Part shown: positions 29,731 to 37,929 of the stretch, piece by piece | How the letters are laid out: each line of letters opens with the position of its first letter | Numbering within the stretch: the stretch's first letter is position 1 | DNA from: Calditrichota bacterium | GTDB taxonomy: Bacteria; Calditrichota; Calditrichia; RBG-13-44-9; J042 | Direction: 5' to 3' | Assembly: GCA_013150955.1 (NCBI GenBank) | Contig: JAADJD010000062.1 | Location: 1-64,000, forward strand | DNA length: 64,000 nt | Position numbers and translations under genes: made by a program | Notes under the pieces: generated by a model | The model's input: only the letters and a program-made list of their open reading frames with translations | What the model was told of the DNA's origin: nothing | The model's database searches: none

Positions 29731-29900
29731 TCCAGATTTTTCATTATCCTGCAAATGACACGAATTCACACAAATAAAGATAATAAAATACATTGGACTA
29801 TATCTGGATGAAAAGGTGTTTTAGAGTTTATTTGCGATTTTGGGGATAATTTTCGGTTTCATTCATTTAATTCGCGGGTTATTGCATTATCTGGGATTAA
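29731..29900. repeat. Interspersed palindromic repeat, copy C (short subtype)
   Basis: It begins with a decayed left arm TCCAGATTTTTCATTATCC, followed by GACACGAATTCACACAAATA, a middle with AATAAAATACATTGGACTAT and TTTGCGATTTTGGGGATAA, and a right arm GCATTATCTGGGATTAA. It occupies the gap between rtcA and carB, beginning 15 bases from the rtcA start, so it lies in the rtcA promoter region. Confidence 0.8.
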
Positions 29901-29933
29901 TCCCTGAAAAAACGGCCGTTTTGATATGACGCT

Positions 29934-32900
29934 TTACGAATACTCTTCCCAGCTGCGAATTTGCAAATCCGCCAACCGCTTTCGGGAGATGGCCTCTGCA
30001 AATCGCATGGCCAGCTGGCGATTGGTAATCAACGGTACATTGTAATCCACCGCCGTGCGGCGAATCAGGTAGTCGTTGGTCAACTCTTCTTCCTGATAAT
30101 TTTTCGGGATGTTGATCACCAGATCAATTTTGCCCGATTTAATATAATCCAGTGTATTGGGCTGCTTATTTTCCAGTGGCCAGTGAAGAATTTCTGCCGG
30201 AATTCCATTGGCCTGCATGAAGCGCGCTGTTCCCCGGGTGGCATAAAAACGAATGCCCATCTGGTGCATCAGGCGGGTGCTTTCCAGCAGTTCCGCTTTG
30301 GACTCGATGTTACCGGTGGACAGCAATATCGCTCGCACTGGCAGGCGGAATCCCACCGAAAGCAGCGCTTTTAAGAACGCTTCGTCAAAATCATCGCCCA
30401 GGCATCCCACCTCCCCGGTGGATGCCATTTCCACCCCGGTGGTGGGATCCGCCCCTTCCAGCCGCGTAAAGGAAAACTGGGGCGCTTTGACCCCCACGTA
30501 ATCCAGATCAAACAGGGAATCGATGGCCGGTGCAACCCCATCGCCCATCATTACCCGGGTGGCCAGCTCGATGAAATTGCGTTTCAGGATTTTCGAGACA
30601 AATGGAAAACTTCGGGATGCCCGAAGATTGCATTCAATCACTTTCACTTCATTTTGTTTGGCAATGAACTGTATGTTAAACGGGCCATGAATGTTTAGCG
30701 CGCGGGCAATTTTGCGTGCAATCGCCCGAACCTGACGGATGGTTTCCAGATAAGTCCGTTGCGGGGGCAAAACCAGCGTGGCATCCCCCGAGTGCACTCC
30801 GGCATTTTCCACATGTTCAGAAATGGCTTCTGCAACAATTTCTCCATTTCGGGCCACGCCATCCAGTTCAATCTCCTTGGCATTCTCCAGAAATTTGCTC
30901 ACCACCGTGGGATGTTCCGGAGATACCTCGGTTGCCCGTTGCAGGTAGCGATACAACTCGTTTTCGTTTGAAGCGACCGCCATGGCTGCCCCGCTCAATA
31001 CGTAGGAGGGTCGAATTAAAACGGGATACCCCACCTCTTCGGCGAACTGACGGATTTCTTCCAGAGACGTCAGCTCCCGCCAGGCGGGTTGATCAATTCC
31101 CAGTTCATCCAGCAATCGCGAAAACTTGCCCCGGTTTTCTGCCTGATCAATGCTCTCCGGGGGTGTTCCCAGAATGGGAATCCCATTGCGATGTAATTTC
31201 AACGCCAGATTGTTGGGGATCTGTCCTCCCATGGAGACGATGACTCCCCGGGGTGAGAGTTTCCGCCACAGTTCGATGACCGTCTCCAGACGAATTTCAT
31301 CAAACACCAGCAAATCGGATTCATCGTAATCGGTGCTGACGGTTTCCGGATTGTAATTTAGCATAATCGTCTTTTTACCCATCTGACGCAACGTGCGGCT
31401 GGCGTTGACACAGCACCAATCGAATTCCACGCTACTGCCGATGCGATAGGTACCGGAGCCCAGAATAAGCACGCTTTCTCCCTTTGGTGGGGCTACATCA
31501 TCCGATAGCCCGTGGTAGGTCAGATACAGGTAATTGGTGCGGGCTGGAAATTCCGCGGCCAGGGTATCGATCTGGTGTAACACGGGAAAGATGTTCCAGT
31601 GCTCCCGCAAGCGGCGCACCTTTTCTTCCGGTAGCCCCAGAAGAACCCCAATCTGTTCATCGGAGAAACCGGCTTTTTTTGCCTGCAGCAATAAATCCCG
31701 ATCCACTTCCCGGCCGCGATTCTGTTTCAGCAACTCTGCCAGCTGAACCACGCGCTGGATCTTGTACAGAAACCAGCGGTCGATATGGGACAATCGGTGA
31801 ATGCGGGAAATGGACATCCCCTGCCGCAGGGCTTCCACGATGGCAAAAATGCGCTCTTCGGTGGGTTCCCGGATTTCCCGCGCCAGATTTTGAAACTGGA
31901 AGTTCTCGTTTGCCACCAGCCCGCGGGCGCCAATCTCCACCATCCGCAAGGCCTTTTGAAGCGCCTCTTCAAATGTCCGTCCAATGGCCATGACTTCTCC
32001 AACCGACTTCATACCGGAGCCAATGCGCCGGGAAACCCGCCGAAATTTCTTTAAGTCCCAGCGGGGAATTTTCACCACCACATAATCGAGTGCCGGTTCA
32101 AAAAACGCCCGGGTCACCCGGGTTACACTATTGGGTAGCTCGAACAATCCGTACCCCAGGGCCAGTTTAGCGGCCACAAATGCCAGAGGATATCCGGTCG
32201 CTTTGGAGGCCAGGGCTGAACTGCGAGACAACCGCGCGTTCACCTCGATGATGCGATAATCCTCGGAGCGCGGATCCAGCGCAAACTGAATGTTGCATTC
32301 CCCCACAATCCCCAGGTGGCGAATCACCCGAATGGCCACCTCCCGTAACAGATGATACTCACGATTGTTCAGCGTCTGGCTGGGCGCAACGACGATGCTT
32401 TCTCCGGTGTGGATGCCCAGAGGATCGAAATTCTCCATGTTACACACCGTGATGCAATTGTCATAGCGATCGCGCACCACTTCGTATTCAATTTCCTTCC
32501 ATCCTTCCAGGTATTCCTCGATCAGGATCTGGTGGGTGTAGGAGAGGGCCTTGCTCGCCAGGCGGCGCAGTTGCCGTTCCGTGCGGCACACGCCTGACCC
32601 CAGACCACCCAGGGCATAGGCGATCCGCACCATCACCGGATAACCCAGCCTGCGGGCCACGGCTACCGCTTCTTCTACCGTTCCCACCGCCTGACTGCGC
32701 GGTGTCCTGGCGTCGATCTCGTTTAACCGCTTTACAAATTGATCCCGGTTCTCCGTATCCTGAATGGCCTGAATCGGTGTACCCAGCACCCGAACGCCGT
32801 ATTTTTCCAGGATGCCCTTCTCGTGCAGGGCAATCCCCACATTGAGCGCGGTTTGTCCGCCAAAACTGAGCAAAATGCCATCGGGACGCTCGCGAGCAAT

Positions 32901-33185
32901 TACCTGTTCCACAAAATGAACATCCACGGGCAGAAAATACACCCGGTCGGCCATCGCTTCGGAGGTTTGAATGGTGGCAATGTTCGGATTTACCAGCACG
33001 GTGTAAATGCCTTCTTCTTTCAGGGCCTTAATAGCCTGACTGCCGGAATAATCGAATTCGCCGGCTTCGCCAATCTTCAGGGCGGCACTGCCCAGAATAA
33101 GCACTTTCCGGGGTAAAGAATCCGGTCTGGTATCCTTCGCTTCACCGGTCATGTTTTGCATGGATTGTTCCATCTTGCCGTACAT
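29934..33185 (-). CDS. carB: Carbamoyl-phosphate synthase large subunit
   Basis: It makes carbamoyl phosphate from bicarbonate, ATP and the ammonia supplied by CarA, for pyrimidine and arginine synthesis. The protein, about 1083 residues, has two homologous ATP-grasp halves. The first starts VLILGSAALKIGEAGEFDYS and the second starts VLILGSGTYRIGSSVEFDWC. A C-terminal MGS-type allosteric domain includes RFYATRGTARFM and LVINIPKNY. Several stretches (GESIVVAPSQTLNN, RHLGIVGECNIQFAL, EVNARLSRSSALASKATGYP, KIPRWDLKKF) resemble eukaryotic CPSase more than the E. coli enzyme. The start is unsure among ATGs at 33185, 33173, 33161 and 33152; the ORF extends further upstream, toward carA. Downstream of carA as usual. 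Confidence 0.94.
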   Translation of the reverse strand: MYGKMEQSMQNMTGEAKDTRPDSLPRKVLILGSAALKIGEAGEFDYSGSQAIKALKEEGIYTVLVNPNIATIQTSEAMADRVYFLPVDVHFVEQVIARERPDGILLSFGGQTALNVGIALHEKGILEKYGVRVLGTPIQAIQDTENRDQFVKRLNEIDARTPRSQAVGTVEEAVAVARRLGYPVMVRIAYALGGLGSGVCRTERQLRRLASKALSYTHQILIEEYLEGWKEIEYEVVRDRYDNCITVCNMENFDPLGIHTGESIVVAPSQTLNNREYHLLREVAIRVIRHLGIVGECNIQFALDPRSEDYRIIEVNARLSRSSALASKATGYPLAFVAAKLALGYGLFELPNSVTRVTRAFFEPALDYVVVKIPRWDLKKFRRVSRRIGSGMKSVGEVMAIGRTFEEALQKALRMVEIGARGLVANENFQFQNLAREIREPTEERIFAIVEALRQGMSISRIHRLSHIDRWFLYKIQRVVQLAELLKQNRGREVDRDLLLQAKKAGFSDEQIGVLLGLPEEKVRRLREHWNIFPVLHQIDTLAAEFPARTNYLYLTYHGLSDDVAPPKGESVLILGSGTYRIGSSVEFDWCCVNASRTLRQMGKKTIMLNYNPETVSTDYDESDLLVFDEIRLETVIELWRKLSPRGVIVSMGGQIPNNLALKLHRNGIPILGTPPESIDQAENRGKFSRLLDELGIDQPAWRELTSLEEIRQFAEEVGYPVLIRPSYVLSGAAMAVASNENELYRYLQRATEVSPEHPTVVSKFLENAKEIELDGVARNGEIVAEAISEHVENAGVHSGDATLVLPPQRTYLETIRQVRAIARKIARALNIHGPFNIQFIAKQNEVKVIECNLRASRSFPFVSKILKRNFIELATRVMMGDGVAPAIDSLFDLDYVGVKAPQFSFTRLEGADPTTGVEMASTGEVGCLGDDFDEAFLKALLSVGFRLPVRAILLSTGNIESKAELLESTRLMHQMGIRFYATRGTARFMQANGIPAEILHWPLENKQPNTLDYIKSGKIDLVINIPKNYQEEELTNDYLIRRTAVDYNVPLITNRQLAMRFAEAISRKRLADLQIRSWEEYS

Positions 33186-33279
33186 TTCGTTATGTTTATT
33201 CCGATTTCTTTCCCTGCCAATCTTTTCTGCGGATGATTCACCAACCCCTGCGGAAAGACCGGGGGACTCGCATGACATT

Positions 33280-34392
33280 TCAACGGTGCGAATGCTCCTC
33301 CTGAACCATCTCCATGAAGGCATCGAAAATGAATCGTGTATCCACCGGCCCCGGGGATGCTTCTGGATGGAACTGCACACTCAGAAAAGGGCGCTCCCGA
33401 TGCCGCATACCCTCGTTGGTACCATCATTCAAATTGATAAACCAGGTGTCCCAGTCGTCCGGCAGGGTGTGGATGTCCACCGCAAATCCATGATTCTGGG
33501 AAGTAATAAAGCAGCGGTGGTTGCCTTTTTCCTGTACGGGTTGATTTTGTCCCCGGTGGCCATATTTCAACTTGAAGGTATTGGCCCCTGCCGCCAGCGC
33601 CATCAATTGATGCCCCAGACAAATGCCCAGCATGGGCCGATTCCGCGCCATCACCTGACGAATCTGCAGGATGGCCTTGCGGCACATTTTGGGATTTCCC
33701 GGCCCGTTGGAAATGACCAGCCCATCAAACTCCAGCTGCCGCAAATCGTAATCCCAGGGCACGCGAATTACCTGTACATCGTGCGCAAGTAAGTTCCTCA
33801 GAATATTTTCCTTACACCCGCAATCCAGGAGCACAATCCTGAATCGCCCTTCCCCGTAAGTGCGCACCCGGCGAATGCTCACCTTCCGAACCAGATTTTC
33901 CTGATCGGGATCATAAAATGCGATTGGCTGGTTTGCAAACTCAATTTTCCCCAGCATGGTGCCCTTCTCGCGCAACTTGCGGGTTAGCGTCCGGGTGTCC
34001 ACACCGGAAAGGGCAGGCACCTTCTGCGCCTGCAACCAGCGACTGAGCGACCGATAGCTGTTCCAGTGGGAGAATTCTTCGGAGTCGCTGGCCACAATCA
34101 ATCCCTGCACCTGAATGCGTCGGGACTCAAAATGCTGTAAAATGCCATTCTGCTGACGGTTGGCCGGTACTCCATAGTTCCCGATCAATGGATAGGTTAA
34201 TACCAGAATCTGACCAAAGTAGGAAGGATCGGTGAGGGCTTCGGGATAACCCACCATGCCAGTGTTAAACACGACTTCCCCTGCCCGGGAAGCCGGATAA
34301 CCAAAGGAGATGCCTTCAAAAACGGAACCATCTTCGAGAATGAGACGGGCCTTGAGCGGTGGGGACTTCGTTGAAACTGCAAATGCTGCCAT
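33280..34392 (-). CDS. carA: Carbamoyl-phosphate synthase small subunit
   Basis: This glutamine amidotransferase subunit, 370 residues, hydrolyses glutamine and channels ammonia to CarB. The N-terminal domain opens ARLILEDGSVFEGISFGYP and contains VVFNTGMVGYPEALTDPSY. The class I glutaminase domain has the nucleophile Cys in PMLGICLGHQLMALAAG and the His/Glu pair in SVQFHPEASPGP. The phrase FINLNDGTNEGMRH also has the form seen in Bacteroidetes and eukaryotic proteins. ATG 34392 was preferred; the ORF runs further back to 34506 but that part (hydrophobic, Cys/Phe-rich) does not look like CarA. carB follows on the same strand. Confidence 0.94.
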   Translation of the reverse strand: MAAFAVSTKSPPLKARLILEDGSVFEGISFGYPASRAGEVVFNTGMVGYPEALTDPSYFGQILVLTYPLIGNYGVPANRQQNGILQHFESRRIQVQGLIVASDSEEFSHWNSYRSLSRWLQAQKVPALSGVDTRTLTRKLREKGTMLGKIEFANQPIAFYDPDQENLVRKVSIRRVRTYGEGRFRIVLLDCGCKENILRNLLAHDVQVIRVPWDYDLRQLEFDGLVISNGPGNPKMCRKAILQIRQVMARNRPMLGICLGHQLMALAAGANTFKLKYGHRGQNQPVQEKGNHRCFITSQNHGFAVDIHTLPDDWDTWFINLNDGTNEGMRHRERPFLSVQFHPEASPGPVDTRFIFDAFMEMVQEEHSHR

Positions 34393-34555
34393 AATACCCA
34401 AAAATTTTCCGCCAAATATACAGAAAAACCCATGGGAATAAAACAGAAAAAAGAGAAAGGAATGGCAAAAATGGTACAAGCAGAACCCGGGCACGGGAAT
34501 CGCCACAAGGCACCAATGGGCAGGGATGGGTAGTGGATCAAAACCACCGGATGGG

Positions 34556-34630
34556 TCACCAGAAAAAGACCGCTCCCACGACCAGAAAAATGGCGCTCAT
34601 TCCCAGCATGGGGTTATGGGTGGTGATCAT
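34556..34630 (-). CDS. Candidate 24-residue membrane peptide
   Basis: A short ORF starts at ATG 34630 with TATGGGAAATA upstream and ends at TGA 34556-34558. It would encode a peptide of 24 residues, MITTHNPMLGMSAIFLVVGA plus four more hydrophobic or aromatic residues: a single possible membrane helix. It precedes carA on the same strand by about 160 bases. Nothing but composition and the ribosome site supports it, and it could be chance. Confidence 0.25.
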   Translation of the reverse strand: MITTHNPMLGMSAIFLVVGAVFFW

Positions 34631-34672
34631 TATTTCCCATAAGGTTTTTATCCACAACAATGGCTTCCATTT

Positions 34673-34936
34673 CCCCAAATAATAAACCGCGAATCATGCG
34701 AATGAATTTAAACCCAAATAATGTGTTAAACCACGAATCACACGAATAAATTCGAATCATATTAACAAAATAGCGAATATATCCCGGGAAACATTTTCAT
34801 CCAGACACAATCCAATGTATTTGATTGGTTTTATTTGTATTAATTCGTGTCATTCGTAGGCTATTGCTTAATCTGGGATTATTTTTATTTGTATTCATTC
34901 GTGTCATTCGCGGTCTAATGCATCATCTGGATTTAA
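34673..34936. repeat. Interspersed palindromic repeat, copy D (long subtype, doubled arms)
   Basis: The left side has two successive arms: CCCAAATAATAAACCGCGAA, then AAACCCAAATAATGTGTTAA. The middle contains ATCCCGGGAAACATTTTCAT. The right side also has two successive arms, ending GCTTAATCTGGGATT and GCATCATCTGGATTTAA. It lies between the converging ends of the carA upstream region and the TonB-receptor stop at 34959. Confidence 0.8.
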
Positions 34937-34958
34937 GGGGCAACAACCCGATCGGCGC

Positions 34959-36812
34959 TTACAGCGCCAATCGGGCACCCACGATGGCCGTTCGCCCAAA
35001 CATGGGACGACCATCAAAAGTTTCGTACGTTTGATTGGTAAGATTGGCTACCCGACCCACCAGATGAATGTATTTATTCAACCGCACCTGAAGTGCCAGG
35101 TTGATCAGCAGCCAGTCATCCAGTACCGTGGGGGCACCCCGCATGGCCTGCACGCCCCGGGCTTCGCCACCATAGCGCACTTCCAGTTGCCCCTTCAGCC
35201 AGGTTCCCGAATAAGTGATGCCGGCATTCATCAACAGATCCGGGGCACTGTATGCTAAATACGCACCGGACGGTTCCCGACGCACCTTATTCAACGTTGC
35301 ATTGGCGAATCCATTCCACTGCCGGGAAAGGCGCCAGCGGGTTTCCAGTTCCAGTCCACGGGAGACCACCCGGTCTGTTTCGTTGCGATAATAAAAGCGC
35401 GGAAACTGTCCCGAAAAATCGGCCACAAAACGGGCCTCGTTCCTCAACGTCAGGTAAAAGTAGTTTACCTGCACATCCAGTTGCCGGGGAATCACCTGCA
35501 CCTCCACGCCAAGGTCGTGCCCCTCCAGACGCTCTCCCTGCAAACCGGTACCGGCCTCCTCGATGGCAAATTCGCTCAAACCCGGCCATCGGGTGGACTG
35601 GCTCCAATGTCCCTGCAGGGATACCCACGGGAAGGGTTCAAACCGGAAGGCAAGAGCCGGATTCCAGTAGCCCTGATCTTCAGAGTGGTCATCAAAACGA
35701 ATTCCAAGGGTGATCCATAACGGATCGATGGGCTGCCACTGATCTTCCAGATACAGCCCCAGGACGGTTGTCCGGGTCAGCGGCAATGGCGCGGCCAACC
35801 GTTCCTCCGCCAGGTTTTGCTTCCAGTACAGCCCCATGGACAGGCGATGATTTCCCGGCAGGGCCAGCCAGGCATCGATCCGCGTGCCCTGAACCACCCG
35901 CTTCTGATCCCGCACCGTGGGATGTTGCATCAAATTTAACCGATAGGTTTCATCGGTGCGGAAAACCGTTGCCTTCAGAAACGCGCGCTCTCGATAGTTC
36001 CACTGGTAATTCAGGTTCATCATGTACAGCTCCCGATCCCGGAATTCCCGCTGATCCCGAAAGATGCGATCGGAGAACAGCTTATAACTTTTCACGTACT
36101 GACCGTACCAGGAAAGGCGGGACGACGGGCTCAACTGCAGCATCACTTTTCCGGCGGGTTTAACAATCCAGTAAGAGCGATCCCCATACACCAGATTGTC
36201 TTTAGGCGGAGTGCGACGCACGCCGGTCAGATTGTCGGTTTTTAAATAATCCACAAAGGCCAGATAGTTCAGGGCACCTCGCGCACCCTGCGTTTGAAAC
36301 GCCCCCAGCAGTGACTGGTATTCTCCATACCCGCCGGAAAATTCCGCCTCATATTCCCGTACCGCGCTGCGGGTAAAGATTTCGATGGCCGCATGGGCAC
36401 CCCCAAAACGAACCGGAATGGGCGGTTTGTACACCACAATCTTTTCAATCAGTTCAATCGGGGGCAGATGGGCGAATTCGTTTGCGCCACTCAATCCATC
36501 ATTCAACGGCATGCCATCGATCAGCACGAGAACGTTTCGGCCACTGTCCCGGGGGTATCCCCGAATGAGCAACCAATCCTCTGCACCAACATCACTGGAG
36601 CTTTTCACCGTAATGCCCGCTTTGACCCACAATGCCGCCAGGACGTCAAACAGGTCGTAACCATAAAGTCCGCTCTGTAATTCTTCCGCGGTCACCACCA
36701 CAACATTGGATGAATTTAATGTATCCGACTGTCCATAAATCGAAGCGATTCCAAAGAACAATCCCAATAAAACACTCATGATATTCAACGGTAACTTCCA
36801 ACGGGTCACCAT
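34959..36812 (-). CDS. TonB-dependent outer-membrane receptor
   Basis: The 617-residue protein starts with a signal peptide (cleavage likely after IASIYGQ). A plug domain follows: VVVVTAEELQSGLYGYDLFD, LLIRGYPRDSGRNVLVLIDG and RFGGAHAAIEIFTR. The remainder has alternating aromatic beta-strands of the barrel, with VSRGLELETRW, RVANLTNQTYE and a last strand VGARLAL. The length is close to cobalamin or siderophore transporters of the BtuB/CirA type, but the ligand cannot be told. No carboxypeptidase-like or SusC extension precedes the plug. ATG 36812 follows TTAAGGGAGGGCC. No TonB/ExbBD or ABC partner is nearby. A 53-residue ORF lies upstream on the same strand. Confidence 0.9.
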   Translation of the reverse strand: MVTRWKLPLNIMSVLLGLFFGIASIYGQSDTLNSSNVVVVTAEELQSGLYGYDLFDVLAALWVKAGITVKSSSDVGAEDWLLIRGYPRDSGRNVLVLIDGMPLNDGLSGANEFAHLPPIELIEKIVVYKPPIPVRFGGAHAAIEIFTRSAVREYEAEFSGGYGEYQSLLGAFQTQGARGALNYLAFVDYLKTDNLTGVRRTPPKDNLVYGDRSYWIVKPAGKVMLQLSPSSRLSWYGQYVKSYKLFSDRIFRDQREFRDRELYMMNLNYQWNYRERAFLKATVFRTDETYRLNLMQHPTVRDQKRVVQGTRIDAWLALPGNHRLSMGLYWKQNLAEERLAAPLPLTRTTVLGLYLEDQWQPIDPLWITLGIRFDDHSEDQGYWNPALAFRFEPFPWVSLQGHWSQSTRWPGLSEFAIEEAGTGLQGERLEGHDLGVEVQVIPRQLDVQVNYFYLTLRNEARFVADFSGQFPRFYYRNETDRVVSRGLELETRWRLSRQWNGFANATLNKVRREPSGAYLAYSAPDLLMNAGITYSGTWLKGQLEVRYGGEARGVQAMRGAPTVLDDWLLINLALQVRLNKYIHLVGRVANLTNQTYETFDGRPMFGRTAIVGARLAL

Positions 36813-36916
36813 GTTGGCCCTCCCTTAAGATTTTGTTTTTAACTGAACACTTAACAGATTCCGAGACGGGTCATGGCAAAACGGTTGGCGCCCTGCCATT
36901 TGCGGGAAAATTCCTC

Positions 36917-37078
36917 TCACCGCGCTCGCCGATAACGGTTCGCCGTTTCATCGCTATCCAGGTACTCTTTGCAAAATACGGCCGGTCGGTTAAACAGGAA
37001 TCTTTGCCTGACTCGTGGGTACGTAAAAACCTCAATGGACGGATTTAAGATGAGCATGTATCGTCGTAAAGCCATCAT
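36917..37078 (-). CDS. Candidate 53-residue basic small protein
   Basis: This ORF is too short for usual length cut-offs. It begins at ATG 37078 (or the next codon, ATG 37075) with TGGAGAGAG five bases upstream, and ends at TGA 36917-36919. The product starts MMALRRYMLILNPSIEVFTY and ends NRYRRAR, with 10 Arg and one Cys. A TATAAT-like element on the same strand at 37128-37133 would place a transcript start just upstream. It is 104 bases ahead of the TonB-receptor gene and may share its mRNA. No family is recognised; support is the ribosome site, the possible promoter and otherwise unexplained intergenic length. Confidence 0.45.
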   Translation of the reverse strand: MMALRRYMLILNPSIEVFTYPRVRQRFLFNRPAVFCKEYLDSDETANRYRRAR

Positions 37079-37454
37079 AGACTCTCTCCATCATTAAAAT
37101 TTTTCAATCCTCAAATTTTCACGCCGGATTATAAAAACAAAACCGGTGGGCAAAAATACTTTTTGAAAACAAGAATCTGTATTATGTTAAAGGAAGTTTT
37201 TCGCTGGAAGCTTAGTTGAACAAATGCCAGTTCACTCCTGAAATCATTGTCAGGGGAAAAACCACCGACAGTTGCCTGCGGCATTCGAACTTCCGGAAGG
37301 ATCATCCGGGAACACGGGCTCTCCCGAAGAAACCCCCGTAAAAATTGAGGGAACAGGGTTTTACAAAAAATTTCCCGTGGAAAATTTGTATCTTTCCTTT
37401 TTTTTCTGCATTTTATAGGTGCAATCATTTTTCATCATAAAAGGAGGAGCCACC
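37079..37454. other. Intergenic region between divergent units
   Basis: This 376-base stretch separates the leftward small ORF/TonB-receptor unit from the rightward DUF2892 gene and should contain both promoters. A TATAAT-like element for the left unit lies at 37128-37133. Short GC-rich inverted repeats around CTTCCGGAAG (about 37291-37300) and AACACGGGCTCTCCC are visible, but I could not fit them to a known riboswitch. No copy of the interspersed repeat is present. Confidence 0.4.
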
Positions 37455-37646
37455 ATGAAACGCAATGTGGGAAAAACGGATCGCGTGATCCGGATCGTAC
37501 TGGGGCTGGTCATCATCGTTCTGGGGTATTTAAATAACAGCTGGTGGGGGGCAATTGGATTGATTCCATTGCTGACAGCCTTTGTGGGATTCTGTCCCCT
37601 GTACGTTCCCTTCAAGATCAACACCGAGAAGTCCGCAGCAGAATAG
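37455..37646 (+). CDS. DUF2892 small membrane protein
   Basis: The 63-residue protein matches the DUF2892/YgaP-type membrane domain: MKRNVGKTDRVIRIVLGLVI at the start, a first helix ending GYLNN, then a second helix GLIPLLTAFVGFCPLYVPFK. The conserved Asn-x-G, Asp-Arg-x-x-R and G-x-C-P-x-Y positions are all present. In other bacteria the domain may be fused to a rhodanese, and the conserved Cys suggests a redox or sulfur role, though the function is not settled. ATG 37455 has AAAAGGAGGAGCCACC upstream. A hairpin at 37661-37690 follows. Confidence 0.85.
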   Translation: MKRNVGKTDRVIRIVLGLVIIVLGYLNNSWWGAIGLIPLLTAFVGFCPLYVPFKINTEKSAAE

Positions 37647-37660
37647 ATGGCAACCGCCGG

Positions 37661-37690
37661 CCCATCCACCGACCCATTCCGGTGGATGGG
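37661..37690 (+). terminator. Hairpin after the DUF2892 gene
   Basis: CCCATCCACC (37661-37670) pairs perfectly with GGTGGATGGG (37681-37690) and is followed by only three T, 15 bases past the stop. It is a plausible but weak terminator. Confidence 0.55.
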
Positions 37691-37875
37691 TTTGGATTCC
37701 GCTTCATCCTTCGCATGTCCCACCCCGGTGTGCACATCGTGCGCTACCAGGAACCGTTTTGTGCACATTTTTTGCTCATCTCATGGATTCATCGAAAAAC
37801 ACCACCCATGACGGTCGCTTGTAAGTCCATATAAATCAATAGATTCTACCATTCCCGTTGGACACGCCTTTTTTC

Positions 37876-37891
37876 TGGCACACCTTTTGAA
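37876..37891 (+). promoter_or_regulatory. Possible sigma-54-like promoter before the DUF5666 protein gene
   Basis: TGGCACACCTTTTGAA resembles the -24/-12 consensus (TGGCAC, then TTGCA) with correct spacing, but the -12 GC is GA. It lies 38 bases before the ATG at 37930. One mismatch at a critical position keeps confidence low. Confidence 0.25.
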
Positions 37892-37929
37892 CATTCCTGG
37901 CGAGACAAAACAATAACAGGAGGTTCAAT

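Noticed and set aside
33185-33380. N-terminal extension of CarB to 33380
   Set aside because: The extra 65 residues do not resemble CarB, whose ATP-grasp domain begins near residue 26 of the shorter form.
34648-34656. Perfect DnaA-box-like TTATCCACA, a possible origin
   Set aside because: It is a single box without a cluster or a DNA-unwinding-like AT tract and is far from dnaN.
36833-37048. 71-residue plus-strand open frame upstream of the TonB receptor
   Set aside because: It is antisense to the better supported 53-residue ORF, with no ribosome site or motif.
36830-37080. Cobalamin riboswitch upstream of the TonB receptor, suggested by CACGAGTCAGG on the minus strand
   Set aside because: The B12-box continuation and the upstream core elements do not follow at the right spacing, and the segment is better explained as the 53-residue ORF.
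37129-37428. 99-residue minus-strand frame in the gap before the small ORF
   Set aside because: Its composition is Phe/Cys/Arg-rich without motifs, there is no good ribosome site, and it spans the region needed for two divergent promoters.
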